DNA from: Moheibacter sediminis
Lineage (GTDB): Bacteria > Bacteroidota > Bacteroidia > Flavobacteriales > Weeksellaceae
Length of the DNA stretch: 64,000 nucleotides
Assembly: GCF_900176425.1 (NCBI RefSeq)
Contig: NZ_FWXS01000008.1
Coordinates: 62,001 to 126,000, forward strand
Direction: 5' to 3'
A model generated the notes under the pieces. That model saw nothing but the letters and a program-made list of their open reading frames with translations, was not told where the DNA came from and made no database searches. Within the stretch, counting starts at the first letter, position 1, and each line of letters starts with the position of its first letter. This document shows, in pieces, positions 45,930 to 55,288 of this stretch. Made by a program: the position numbers and the translations under genes.

Positions 45930-48900
45930 TTAAAAATTTAACTTAACGTTGAATGAGAAAACTCTAGTTGTAGGCATTACACCTGCTTGGTATCCTTGAA
46001 TATTCCCAGAAGATGTACCGGCTTCAGGGTCTGCGAAAGGTACATTTTTATGGATTATCCATAAATTGTTACCTATTGCACTTAGTGTAGCCCCTTTTAC
46101 AAAAGTATTTTGCAAAAGTCTCTCAGGAATTGTGTAAGAAATACTTGCCTCTCTTAGTTTTACGTAAGATGCATCATAAATGAATTCTTTTTGAGGATAA
46201 TTGATATATCTGTTTTCAGCAATGGAAAAATCAGTTAAAATATCATTTTGTATATATCCAGTAACATTACCTTCACTATCAAATACCTCTTTTACGCCTG
46301 GTAATATAACCCCGCCTCCTTGATCCAAAGGATTTCTAATTGGATTTCCAAGGTGGTTAAGACCTACTGTATTTGGATATAATCCCGTATACTGACCATA
46401 CGCTTGATCAAGTGAGAATAAATCTCCTCCTTGTTTAATGTCAATTAAGAATCCTACCGATAGGTTTTTATATCTAATTTTATTGTAAATACCTCCTACC
46501 CAATCTGCTTGGATGTCACCAAGTACTTTATTGCTTTCAATTAAATAGAAACCATCTTCTCCTACAATTCTGTTTCCATTTTCATCATATGCGAAATCAG
46601 TACCTCTAATGGTTCCAAAAGCTTCGCCAACGGTAGCATTAAGGCTTGTTTGTTGAAAAGTAGCTAACTGAAGATTATCTCTGCCTTCATTTAAAGAAAC
46701 AACTTTGTTCTGGTTTTTAGACCAGTTTACATTAATATTCCATTCAAAATTTTCACTTCTAAATGGAATTAATCCCAATGTTACTTCTATACCTTTGTTT
46801 TCAGTTTCACCTGCATTTACGTATGAGAAACTGTATCCAGTCGATTGTGATTGAGGTACGGCAAATAATTGGTCTGTTGTATTCATTTGGTAAACAGAAA
46901 CGTCAAATGATACCCTTCGTTTCAAAAATGCCATTTCTATACCTGCTTCCCAACTTTTTTGTTTTTCTGGTTTTAATTTATTAAAGTCTACAAAAGTGGC
47001 ACTATTGTCTGCCATAGGATCAGTGCCAAGAAGACCTCTGTTTATTTTAAATCCTAATCTTCCAGCAGCAGGGTCATTTCCTACTTCCGCATAGCTTGCT
47101 CTTAATTTAGCAAAATTTAACCACTCTGCTTTTATGAGTTCAGATAATACAAAACTCGTTCCGACAGAAAAGTAAGCATAATCATTGTTTGCTACTGGTA
47201 GCGCGGTAGATTCGTCTCTCCTTACAGACCCTTCTAGAAATAATGTGTTTGCAAAATCAAATGATGCCTGCGCATAAATCCCTGATTTTTCATAAAGAAT
47301 TTCATCTTCTTCCGGTGCAATAATAACAGTTGAATTTGCTAAAGTATACATGCCTGGAATAACAAGCCCTCCTGCTGTTGAAGCTTCAAATTCATCAGAA
47401 TTGGATTTGGTAAAGGTACCACCGGCTAAGAAGTTAGCTCCAAACTTATCACTAATATCCCATTTGTAGGTAGCGATTAAATCATAAGTTTGTTGTAGGT
47501 AATTACGTGTGTATAACCAGTATCCAGAGGTTTCGGTAGCATTAACTGCAGCGGTTAGTCCAAATAATTCTGCATGGCTTCCTACGGCTTTTCGTTGTTC
47601 TTGTCTATCTGTAGAGTAATCAATCGTTACGCGGCCTAAAACATTTAAATTAGGTGTGACATCGTAACTTAGTGCTGCACCGGTTAATACTCTTGTTCTC
47701 TCGTCGGTATTATAGTTTTCATACACATCCCAATAAGGATTATTCCAATAAGCAGGGCGCATATCTCCATCAATAGGGTTGACAGGATTCCAGGTAACAT
47801 TTTGACGATCTCTGAAATATTCATTTCTTAATTCCAAGACGTCAACATTAATTGGCCACCATTGTCTAAATCCTGTCATAACGTTGTCGTTATATCCCAG
47901 TTTATTTCTACCCATAGTGCTTTGATCTGTAAAAGTCATAAATGCACTAACGTTGAGTTTATCGGAAAAATCTCTAGAATAGTTACCATTTATAATATTT
48001 CTATTAAGTTTACTGTTAGGTAAGATTCCAGTTTCATGATTATTAGTGAAAGTTAAGTTAAAACTACTTACATCATCACCTCCATTTAAATTTAAACTAT
48101 TTACATAAGAGTAGGAATTATTGAAAAATTCTAGAGGTCCATTTTTTGCAGGCATCCATGGAGTTGCCATCCCAAAATTTGGGTTTCCTGCAGCAAAGGC
48201 ATTCCATTGGTAAACCATTAAGTTAGGGTCAAAAGCTACTCCGTAAGAGGCGTCAGCACCATAAGGGGCAAGAATGTCATCAATACCATCTCCATTTATA
48301 TCACCTGATCCAAAACTATTGATGCCATCATAACCCGCCCCATATTGTTTTTGGTATTTGGGAAAAGTCTCTTTGTCAATCATTCCAACTGATACGGTTG
48401 AGTTTAATGAAATACCCAAAGCTTGGTTTCGTTTACCTTTTTTCGTAGTAATCATTATAGCTCCATTAGCTGCCTGGCTACCATAGAGAGCTGTGGCAGC
48501 AGCTCCTTTTAATACATTGACTGACTCTATGTTGTTAGGGTCTATGTCCGATGCTGAGTTACCAAAGTCGATACCAACTCTTCCGTTGGCTGCATCAGCA
48601 CTATTTAAATTTGCATTATTTATGGGAACCCCATCTACAACAATTAGTGCTTGATTATTTCCTGTGATACTCTTTATTCCACGTAGAACAATATTCGTGG
48701 AGCCTCCAAAATTGGAATTCGCCTTAACTTCTAGACCTGCAACTTTACCAGATAAATTATTAAGAAAGTTGTTGGTAGGTGAAGAGTTAACTTGTTCTGC
48801 ATTTAATTGTTGTGAAGAATACCCCAGAGACTTCTTCTCTCTCGTAATCCCCAAAGCAGTTACTACCGCACCTTCCAATTCAATCGTTCCCGACTCTCTT

Positions 48901-49181
48901 AATGTTGCATTGTACGAATTGCTCGCGCCTACAACTACTGTAACTATCTCCGATCCCATAGATTCGATGGTAAGAACCTCGCCTACGTTTGTTTGGATAG
49001 AATAGTTTCCGTCTGTGTCCGTGAATACCTCTTTTCCTGACGATGATTTTACACTCACGTCGGGTAGGGAGAATCCATTAGCATCAGTTACAGTACCTGT
49101 AACTGTTTTTTCCTGTGCAAAGAGAATTCCTCCGAGAAGGATTCCGCAGAACACAAGTAAACCTCTTAACTTTGTACTCAT
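45930..49181 (-). CDS. SusC/RagA-family TonB-linked outer-membrane transporter
   Basis: A 1083-residue TonB-dependent importer. The signal peptide ends near ILFAQ (residue 22). A carboxypeptidase-regulatory-like domain follows (about 25-100: VTGTVTDANGFSLPDVSV). The plug starts at LEGAVVTALGITREKKSLGY (about 103) and contains LRGIKS and ALIVVDGVPI; a 22-strand barrel ends in FNVKLNF. Unlike the SusC at 21935, it has the normal N-terminal extension. A TAAATTCG element lies upstream. It forms a two-gene operon with the downstream susD. Confidence 0.95.
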   Translation of the reverse strand: MSTKLRGLLVFCGILLGGILFAQEKTVTGTVTDANGFSLPDVSVKSSSGKEVFTDTDGNYSIQTNVGEVLTIESMGSEIVTVVVGASNSYNATLRESGTIELEGAVVTALGITREKKSLGYSSQQLNAEQVNSSPTNNFLNNLSGKVAGLEVKANSNFGGSTNIVLRGIKSITGNNQALIVVDGVPINNANLNSADAANGRVGIDFGNSASDIDPNNIESVNVLKGAAATALYGSQAANGAIMITTKKGKRNQALGISLNSTVSVGMIDKETFPKYQKQYGAGYDGINSFGSGDINGDGIDDILAPYGADASYGVAFDPNLMVYQWNAFAAGNPNFGMATPWMPAKNGPLEFFNNSYSYVNSLNLNGGDDVSSFNLTFTNNHETGILPNSKLNRNIINGNYSRDFSDKLNVSAFMTFTDQSTMGRNKLGYNDNVMTGFRQWWPINVDVLELRNEYFRDRQNVTWNPVNPIDGDMRPAYWNNPYWDVYENYNTDERTRVLTGAALSYDVTPNLNVLGRVTIDYSTDRQEQRKAVGSHAELFGLTAAVNATETSGYWLYTRNYLQQTYDLIATYKWDISDKFGANFLAGGTFTKSNSDEFEASTAGGLVIPGMYTLANSTVIIAPEEDEILYEKSGIYAQASFDFANTLFLEGSVRRDESTALPVANNDYAYFSVGTSFVLSELIKAEWLNFAKLRASYAEVGNDPAAGRLGFKINRGLLGTDPMADNSATFVDFNKLKPEKQKSWEAGIEMAFLKRRVSFDVSVYQMNTTDQLFAVPQSQSTGYSFSYVNAGETENKGIEVTLGLIPFRSENFEWNINVNWSKNQNKVVSLNEGRDNLQLATFQQTSLNATVGEAFGTIRGTDFAYDENGNRIVGEDGFYLIESNKVLGDIQADWVGGIYNKIRYKNLSVGFLIDIKQGGDLFSLDQAYGQYTGLYPNTVGLNHLGNPIRNPLDQGGGVILPGVKEVFDSEGNVTGYIQNDILTDFSIAENRYINYPQKEFIYDASYVKLREASISYTIPERLLQNTFVKGATLSAIGNNLWIIHKNVPFADPEAGTSSGNIQGYQAGVMPTTRVFSFNVKLNF

Positions 49182-49209
49182 TTGTTAAAGAATTTAATGT
49201 TTTATAGAA

Positions 49210-49217
49210 CGAATTTA
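49210..49217 (-). promoter_or_regulatory. -7 promoter element of the second susC
   Basis: Minus strand reads TAAATTCG, a one-base variant of TAnnTTTG, 29 nt upstream of the start codon at 49181. Confidence 0.4.
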
Positions 49218-49272
49218 ACAATTATTTAATGAAAGAATGTTAAAAATCATATTTTAAATTAAAAATAGTAAA

Positions 49273-49869
49273 ATGGAAAAGCAGTTTATAATTGATGCGA
49301 TTGAAGCGGGATGTGATGAAGCGGGAAGAGGTTGTCTGGCAGGTCCTGTATTTGCTGCTGCAGTAATTTTAGGAAATAATTTTGAAAATCAATTGATTAA
49401 TGATTCAAAGCAATTGTCTGAAAAAAACAGAAACCAATTAAAATCATTCATCGAACAAAATGCTTTGACATTTTCCGTGGCTTATGTAGAGCCGAAAAAA
49501 ATCGATGAAATCAATATTTTAAATGCAAGCATCCTCGCGATGCAATTGGCATTGGATGGTTTAAAAGTAATTCCTGAAAATATTATCGTGGATGGCAACC
49601 GATTTAAACCTTATAAAGAAATCCCTTACCAATGCATGATTAAAGGAGATGCAAGATTTTTAAACATTGCTGCGGCATCTATTTTGGCAAAAACGTATCG
49701 CGATGAATACATGGAAAACTTGCATTTAGAATTTCCACAATACAATTGGAAAAAAAATAAAGGTTATCCCACAATTGAACACCGGAAAGGCATTTCAGAA
49801 TTCGGATCCACCATTCATCACAGAATGTCATTTCGGCTTTTACCTACGCAATTGAGTTTGGATATTTAG
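49273..49869 (+). CDS. rnhB: ribonuclease HII
   Basis: Cleaves RNA in RNA-DNA hybrids, including single misincorporated ribonucleotides. The 198-residue protein has the catalytic acidic residues Asp15 and Glu16 in [12 protein letters not shown], the third Asp in IIVDGNRF and the fourth in AKTYRDEYM. The length is standard. It is transcribed away from the second susC and ends 6 nt before the convergent coaD stop. Confidence 0.97.
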   Translation: MEKQFIIDAIEAGCDEAGRGCLAGPVFAAAVILGNNFENQLINDSKQLSEKNRNQLKSFIEQNALTFSVAYVEPKKIDEINILNASILAMQLALDGLKVIPENIIVDGNRFKPYKEIPYQCMIKGDARFLNIAAASILAKTYRDEYMENLHLEFPQYNWKKNKGYPTIEHRKGISEFGSTIHHRMSFRLLPTQLSLDI

Positions 49870-49875
49870 TCTTAA

Positions 49876-50340
49876 TTACAAAACCCGAACCACTTCAGGA
49901 ACCAAAATTTCATAATTTCCTTTGTTTTTGATGACATCTCTTACTATGCTAGAGCTGATGTAAGATTTTCCCGAAGAAGTTAACAAGAAAATCGTTTCTA
50001 TGTCTTTTTTGGTAATGGCATGATTGGTATGCGCAATGGCCTTTTCAAATTCAAAATCCGCCGGATTTCTCAATCCTCTCAAGATGAATTGAGCATTTCT
50101 TTTTTTACAATAATCCACCGTCAAACCTTCATAAGTATCAACTTCAACGGTCGGATAATCTTTAAGTGAGTCCTCAATCCATCTTTTTCTTTGTTCCAGC
50201 GAAAACATGTAATTTTTCTGCGCATTTTGTCCGATGGCAACAATGATTTTGTCAAACAAAGGAACCGCGCGCTGGATGATGTCGTGATGACCTAAAGTAA
50301 TCGGGTCAAACGACCCAGGAAAAACTGCTATACGTTCCAT
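49876..50340 (-). CDS. coaD: phosphopantetheine adenylyltransferase
   Basis: Transfers AMP from ATP to 4'-phosphopantetheine, the penultimate step of coenzyme A synthesis. The 154-residue protein has the nucleotidyltransferase motif GSFDPITLGHHDII (residues 9-22), RGLRNPADFEFE (about 88-99) and the SSxxVR-type motif SSSIVRDVI. Its start overlaps the end of ddl by 13 nt on the same strand, so they share a transcript. Confidence 0.97.
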   Translation of the reverse strand: MERIAVFPGSFDPITLGHHDIIQRAVPLFDKIIVAIGQNAQKNYMFSLEQRKRWIEDSLKDYPTVEVDTYEGLTVDYCKKRNAQFILRGLRNPADFEFEKAIAHTNHAITKKDIETIFLLTSSGKSYISSSIVRDVIKNKGNYEILVPEVVRVL

Positions 50341-51317
50341 AAAGTTTTTCTGTTTAGTGCCAATTCAATTTCGCTGTCAAATAAATCCTGTAAAGCAATT
50401 CCGGCGTGACTTGCCTGCTGCGGAAATATGCTCGCAGGAGAAAATCCCGGTAAAGTATTCATCTCCAGAAAGTGTGGAATTCCATCGACGATGATATATT
50501 CTGAACGCGAAATTCCGGTCATCTGCAAACTGTCATAAGCACGAATAGAAATTTCTTCCACTTTTCGGGTTGTTTTATCATCAATTCTTGCCGGTGTGAT
50601 TTCTTCCGATGCACCTTGATATTTGGCCTCATAATCGAAAAATTCATTGTGGCTCACAATTTCTGTGATACCGACAACTTTGGTTTCTCCATTCAATTTA
50701 AGTACACCGACAGAAACTTCGGTTCCATCTAAAAAGGATTCTATCAAAACTTCCTTATCTTCTTTAAATGCCTTTTGTAAAGCAGTATCAAACTCATCCT
50801 TAGATTTCACCTTGGAAATTCCCAAACTCGAACCTGATTGATTCGGTTTTACAAAACAAGGCAAACCCACCTTTTCTGCAATTTCATCTATATTATAAGG
50901 GAAATTTTCATGGATGTAAACAGATTTCGCATGTGGAATTCCATATTTTTCTAAAACCGCGATGCAGTCTTTTTTATTAAATGTCAAAGCCGATTGGTAA
51001 AAATTACAACCGGTATAAGGTATTCCGATCAACTGCCAAAAAGCCTGCATATAACCATCTTCGCCGGGCGTTCCGTGAATGATGTTTACTACACAGTCAA
51101 ACAATTTTTTTTCTCCGTTTTTTGTAAAACTGAAATCTTCTTTATCAATAGGGAATTTCTCTCCGTCAATTTCAGCGTACCAGCCTTCTTTCAAAACTCT
51201 GACTCTCGTACGATTGTATTTTTCAGGGTTTAAACTCGCATAAACCAACTCACAACTTTTCAGAGAAACCACATACTCGTCAGAGTATCCACCCGCTACC
51301 ACAGCAACATTTAGCAT
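50328..51317 (-). CDS. ddl: D-alanine--D-alanine ligase
   Basis: Joins two D-alanines for peptidoglycan precursors in the cytoplasm. The 329-residue ATP-grasp protein has HGTPGEDGYMQAFWQLIGIPYTG (here HGTPGEDG at about 79-86), CFVKPNQSGSSLGISKV and the C-terminal metal-binding stretch FLEMNTLPGF. It starts at 51317 with the typical MLNVAVVAGGYSDE N-terminus. coaD follows with a 13-nt overlap. Confidence 0.97.
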   Translation of the reverse strand: MLNVAVVAGGYSDEYVVSLKSCELVYASLNPEKYNRTRVRVLKEGWYAEIDGEKFPIDKEDFSFTKNGEKKLFDCVVNIIHGTPGEDGYMQAFWQLIGIPYTGCNFYQSALTFNKKDCIAVLEKYGIPHAKSVYIHENFPYNIDEIAEKVGLPCFVKPNQSGSSLGISKVKSKDEFDTALQKAFKEDKEVLIESFLDGTEVSVGVLKLNGETKVVGITEIVSHNEFFDYEAKYQGASEEITPARIDDKTTRKVEEISIRAYDSLQMTGISRSEYIIVDGIPHFLEMNTLPGFSPASIFPQQASHAGIALQDLFDSEIELALNRKTLWNV

Positions 51318-51403
51318 AAATGATGAAATATTTAATCAAAGATAAGATTAATTGTAAAAAGCAAAACAATAAATTTCATTTATCAAAATTTATAATTCTA
51401 TTT

Positions 51404-51485
51404 GGGCGTCCGTGCGGGCTTTCCATTACAACTCCTCGTTCGTCGTTCCTCCTCACTGCGGGGTTTTCATTGCAATCCCTGACGC
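51404..51485. repeat. GC-rich intergenic element with an internal imperfect direct repeat
   Basis: The 305-nt gap between the divergent ddl and PASTA genes holds no gene. This element is bounded by GGGCGTC (51404-51410) and GACGC (51481-51485). It contains two imperfect direct copies of a 23-nt unit at 51414-51436 (GCGGGCTTTCCATTAC...) and 51458-51480 (GCGGGGTTTTCATTGC...), with CGTTCGTCGTTCCTCC between them. From memory, similar elements recur between genes of Flavobacteriia; a genome search would confirm. It differs from the hairpin element at 1570-1714. Confidence 0.65.
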
Positions 51486-51594
51486 AGATTTGAATTAATT
51501 GAAATTTTCTGAGTTTAGATAAAAATTTCAATTCCAAAACGAGACTAAAATAGAACTTTAAACGTTAAACCTTAAACATTCAACAAATTCATTT

Positions 51595-51602
51595 TATATT
51601 TG
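51595..51602 (+). promoter_or_regulatory. -7 promoter element of the PASTA gene
   Basis: Reads TATATTTG, matching TAnnTTTG, 20 nt upstream of the start codon at 51623. Confidence 0.55.
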
Positions 51603-51622
51603 TGGAGAATTTATCAAAATAA

Positions 51623-52582
51623 ATGAGATTCTTAAAAGCATTCACTAAATGGCAGTTTTGGGCAAGTCTTGTGTTGATGGCAGCCCTTGTTTATGGGTTG
51701 TATCATTTCACATTCAGAGTGTGGTTGGGTGCTTATACCAATCACAATCAAGAGATTGCAATTCCTGATTTGTCTAAAATGAAAATTCAGGAAGCCCTGA
51801 AAAACCTAGATGAATTAGGATTGACTTACGAAATTGACAGTGTGAAATATGATTCCACAAAGTCTTCATACGCAATCCTGGACTTTTATCCTGCTGCAGG
51901 ATTTAAAGTAAAAGAAGGAAGAAGAATTTTCATAAAATCAAATCCAAAAACCTGGCGCCCCGTTGCATTACCGGATATCATCGGAAAGTCTAAACGCCTT
52001 GCATTTACCCAATTGAAATTAGCGGGATTGGTAGTAGGTGATACGATTTATGAGCCAGATATTGCCAAAGATGCAGTATTGAGGGTCTTATTTCAAGGAA
52101 AACAAATTTCAAAAGATACAGAATTACCTCGCTTCGCGAAAGTTGACATAGTTTTAGGGAAAGGATTGGAATATGGTGTGAGTACCCCGAATTTAGTGGG
52201 AATGATGCTTGATCAGGCAAAATCTTCAATCCTTGCAAATCGTTTTGAAGTGGGTAGGATTTCTGTTCAGGGAGCAGTTACTGATAGTTCTAAATTGAGG
52301 ATTTTTTATCAATATCCGATTCAGGGAGATAATTATGACCAAGGCTTGCCGGTAGATTTGTGGGCTTCCGAACTGGAACCGGCAGATTTGCAAGCTTTCG
52401 TAAAAGATTTAGACAGACAATATCGTAATTACAGCGAAAACGATTCCATTTCTGCTGCTAAATATGCGGAAGAGCTGAACCGTGCCGGAACAAAACAAAA
52501 CACCGCGCCTGTAAAGGATCAGTCAGTTCCAGATCCCTCGAAGCAGCCAGCGAAACAGCCGGAAGGCATCACTATCGAATAA
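51623..52582 (+). CDS. membrane-anchored PASTA-domain protein
   Basis: A 319-residue protein with one N-terminal membrane helix (about 12-32). Three PASTA domains follow (about 45-112, 117-185 and 188-250), each with the typical P(N/D)(I/L)xxxxxxxA start. A polar C-terminal tail (about 285-319) is rich in Pro, Lys and Gln. PASTA domains bind peptidoglycan fragments or cell-wall partners. There is no kinase domain. The position between ddl and rluD is conserved in Flavobacteriia and suggests a cell-wall-linked role. rluD starts 6 nt downstream. Confidence 0.88.
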   Translation: MRFLKAFTKWQFWASLVLMAALVYGLYHFTFRVWLGAYTNHNQEIAIPDLSKMKIQEALKNLDELGLTYEIDSVKYDSTKSSYAILDFYPAAGFKVKEGRRIFIKSNPKTWRPVALPDIIGKSKRLAFTQLKLAGLVVGDTIYEPDIAKDAVLRVLFQGKQISKDTELPRFAKVDIVLGKGLEYGVSTPNLVGMMLDQAKSSILANRFEVGRISVQGAVTDSSKLRIFYQYPIQGDNYDQGLPVDLWASELEPADLQAFVKDLDRQYRNYSENDSISAAKYAEELNRAGTKQNTAPVKDQSVPDPSKQPAKQPEGITIE

Positions 52583-52588
52583 ATTATT

Positions 52589-53629
52589 ATGCATTCAGAT
52601 TCTGAAGACTTACAGCCTGAAAAGGAATTGTTTGAACAATATTCTTTCCAAGCCCACAAAGGGCAGGAGCCATTGCGTGTAGATAAATTTCTCATGAATT
52701 TCATGGAAAATGCCACACGAAATAAAATTCAAAAAGCAGCAGACAACGGTCATATTCTGGTCAATGGAATTCCTGTAAAATCTAATTACAAAGTAAAACC
52801 GGGCGACGAAGTGAAAGTTGTGTTGGAAGAAGCTCCGCGCGTGATTGACATCCTTGCAGAAAATATTCCCATCAATATCGTTTACGAAGATGAATCGGTT
52901 GCAGTTATTAACAAAGAACCCGGAATGGTGGTGCATCCCGGACATGGAAATTATAAAGGAACCTTGGTTAACGCACTGAAATACCATTTCGATAATTTAC
53001 CTTCCATGTCAGTCGAGTTAGACAGACCAGGATTGGTACACAGAATCGACAAAGATACCAGTGGACTTTTGGTCATTGCAAAATCTGAACAAGCCATGCA
53101 AAGCCTTTCTAAACAATTCAAAGACAGAAGTACAGACCGTCTTTACGATGCTTTGGTTTGGGGAAATTTAGAGGAAGAAAACGGAACAATTGAAGGTCAT
53201 ATCGGTCGCCATCTCAAGGATCGCATGCAAATGGCAGTTTTTCCGGAAGGAGATTTAGGTAAACATGCTGTTACACATTTTAAAACTTTAGAGAAATTTC
53301 TTTACGTTACTTTGGTGGAATGCAAATTGGAAACCGGTCGTACGCACCAAATCCGTGCACATTTCAAATACATAGGTCATCCGCTTTTCAACGATGACAG
53401 GTATGGCGGAAATGAAATTTTGAAAGGGACTACTTTTACCAAATACAAACAATTCGTTGAGAATTGTTTCAAAATATGTCCGCGTCAGGCATTGCATGCC
53501 AAGACATTAGGGTTTGATCATCCTCTGACCGGAGAAAGATTATTTTTTGAAGCACCTATGCCCGAAGATTTTGTGAATTTGGTGGAGAAGTGGAGAAATT
53601 ACTCTCAGCATTCCGCGAAGGAAATGTAA
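52589..53629 (+). CDS. rluD: RluD-family 23S rRNA pseudouridine synthase
   Basis: Converts specific uridines of 23S rRNA to pseudouridine. The 346-residue protein has an N-terminal S4 RNA-binding domain (about 30-90: LRVDKFLMNF, GHILVNGIPVKSNYKVKPGD). The catalytic domain carries HRIDKDTSGLLVIAK (catalytic Asp about residue 155) and the family stretch ETGRTHQIRAHF. It lies 6 nt after the PASTA gene, probably in one operon. The exact RluA/C/D subtype is an inference from architecture and neighbours. Confidence 0.93.
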   Translation: MHSDSEDLQPEKELFEQYSFQAHKGQEPLRVDKFLMNFMENATRNKIQKAADNGHILVNGIPVKSNYKVKPGDEVKVVLEEAPRVIDILAENIPINIVYEDESVAVINKEPGMVVHPGHGNYKGTLVNALKYHFDNLPSMSVELDRPGLVHRIDKDTSGLLVIAKSEQAMQSLSKQFKDRSTDRLYDALVWGNLEEENGTIEGHIGRHLKDRMQMAVFPEGDLGKHAVTHFKTLEKFLYVTLVECKLETGRTHQIRAHFKYIGHPLFNDDRYGGNEILKGTTFTKYKQFVENCFKICPRQALHAKTLGFDHPLTGERLFFEAPMPEDFVNLVEKWRNYSQHSAKEM

Positions 53630-53755
53630 TTAAAAAAATTATAAATATAAATTTTGAGATTTCAAGTGTAAACTATAGATTTGCTCCTCATAAAATTATT
53701 GGTAAAACAATTTTTTTATTATTAAAACAACAACTTAACCAAACCTTAACCTTAT

Positions 53756-54520
53756 ATGAGATATATTTCCATAATATCCCTCATGTTTTCTAGTGTCGTT
53801 TTCCCGCAAGTTGGGATAGGATTAGAAAATTTCAAGCCGGAAACTTCGTTGCATATTGTTGGAGATCAAGTCAATTCCCCTTTAGGGTTACGCGGAATTA
53901 CTACTACCCTTAGTGATACAGATGTTTATTTGATACACGATACAGATGATAAAGTGTATAAAATGAATAGGCTGGATGGAGTTGCTTTTGTAATACCTAC
54001 CGTTTTTAATACAAATGGTATTGAACTAACAACTGCAATGAATACCGGCAATGTCACTTATAATTTGGGTGTAGAAACACCTGCAAGTGTAAACAAATGG
54101 CATTTGATTCCAGGAATGACTTCAACCTTCGAGATGTTGCAAGACACAAATATTTTGAATATTTCAATTGAAGGGTTGAGTCAATATGGCGTTACTGGTG
54201 CTTTTGTGAATTTAGGTACAAACATTTATTATACTGTTGGGATATTCATAGATGGCATTTTGACAGACGCGAGAATATTGACATTCAGAGGAAATGGGCA
54301 ATCCAATTTAGTCGATAAATGGAATGTAAGTTCGCATGTGAAAAATCTCTCTAAAGGAACTCATACAATTCAAGTGTATGTTTCAAGAAGGAACGGTTCA
54401 TCCACATCAAGTCAAGATGAAAGATCAATTATGGTAGGTACTTCTTCTGTAGGTGTGTCTAATAATAATGATTTTATGAGTAGAATTGTATTAAACTGTT
54501 TTGGTAGATATGGGAATTAG
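53756..54520 (+). CDS. secreted protein of a tandem three-gene family, member 1
   Basis: A 254-residue exported protein with a short signal peptide (ends VVFPQ, residue 18). The mature N-terminus QVGIGLENFKPETSLHIVGD resembles the VGIGT..P...L.V.G motif that opens many Bacteroidota surface and fibre-like proteins. The C-terminal half (about 115-254) has NKWHLIPGM, a VGIFIDG strand, and KNLSKGTHTIQVYVSRR, all shared with member 3. It looks like an all-beta domain. There is no sorting domain. Function unknown; three paralogs stand in a row between rluD and ileS. Confidence 0.72.
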   Translation: MRYISIISLMFSSVVFPQVGIGLENFKPETSLHIVGDQVNSPLGLRGITTTLSDTDVYLIHDTDDKVYKMNRLDGVAFVIPTVFNTNGIELTTAMNTGNVTYNLGVETPASVNKWHLIPGMTSTFEMLQDTNILNISIEGLSQYGVTGAFVNLGTNIYYTVGIFIDGILTDARILTFRGNGQSNLVDKWNVSSHVKNLSKGTHTIQVYVSRRNGSSTSSQDERSIMVGTSSVGVSNNNDFMSRIVLNCFGRYGN

Positions 54521-55262
54521 TATTTTTAAATCAATAGCGAGTTTATTATTAATAGGAAGTTTTTTTATTAATTTAAATGCTCAAGTAGGGATTAACCTGG
54601 GAAATCCTGAAAGTATGTTGGATATACAAGGGAATTCATCCGTTCCTCCGCTTAAAATTCAAAATTTAACTCCTAAAAGTGTTTCTCAGCCAATTATGTT
54701 GTTAGTCGATGAAGACGATAATATAGTAAGTTCTATCAAGAGATATTATCCTATTGTTTATGCGTCAGTAACTTCTTTGACAGGATTAAATTTACCTTAT
54801 ACAGCTAACAATACATTATATGAATTGAATAATCCAACAACAGGATTTACAATAGTCAATGATCTGACAACCAATATTGTGATTGATAATCAAAGAGGTG
54901 ACAACAATGTGATTAATATAGATTTATCAGGAGTGGCTCAGTTTGATTCAAATACAGCGATTGCAACTAATGTATATTTTGATTATGAAATAGGAATATT
55001 TGTAAATAATCAATTAAAAGAAATCAGGCGTTTTTCCTTAGCAGGTGATGGATATGCAGGCTCATTTATTCCTTTTGGATTAAAAGGAGTAGTTGGCGAT
55101 CTGGCAGACGGGAATTATGAAATTAAGGTTGGATTCTTATCCAAATCTAGTAATGCTGCAATACCTTTATCGATAGGCAAAGCATCCACAGCCTTTTTAA
55201 GTAATTACTTAAAAAATGATATAGTAAGCCTGAGACTTCATGTTTACGGTGTATATTTTTAG
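54510..55262 (+). CDS. secreted protein of a tandem three-gene family, member 2
   Basis: A 250-residue exported protein. I use the ATG at 54510, which overlaps the end of member 1 by 11 nt; a TTG 9 nt earlier is a weaker choice. The signal peptide ends FINLNAQ (about residue 25), then VGINLGNPESMLDIQG. The C-terminal domain is the most divergent of the three but keeps the YEIGIFVNNQLKEIRRFSLAGDG strand pair and LADGNYEIKVGF. The overlap shows translation coupled to member 1. Confidence 0.72.
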   Translation: MGISIFKSIASLLLIGSFFINLNAQVGINLGNPESMLDIQGNSSVPPLKIQNLTPKSVSQPIMLLVDEDDNIVSSIKRYYPIVYASVTSLTGLNLPYTANNTLYELNNPTTGFTIVNDLTTNIVIDNQRGDNNVINIDLSGVAQFDSNTAIATNVYFDYEIGIFVNNQLKEIRRFSLAGDGYAGSFIPFGLKGVVGDLADGNYEIKVGFLSKSSNAAIPLSIGKASTAFLSNYLKNDIVSLRLHVYGVYF

Positions 55263-55288
55263 ATTAACCAACTTAAAAAAGAAACATC

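Noticed and set aside
48664-49005. A 113-codon open frame opposite the N-terminal part of the second SusC.
   Set aside because: Antisense shadow of the conserved plug region; no promoter element or recognisable product.
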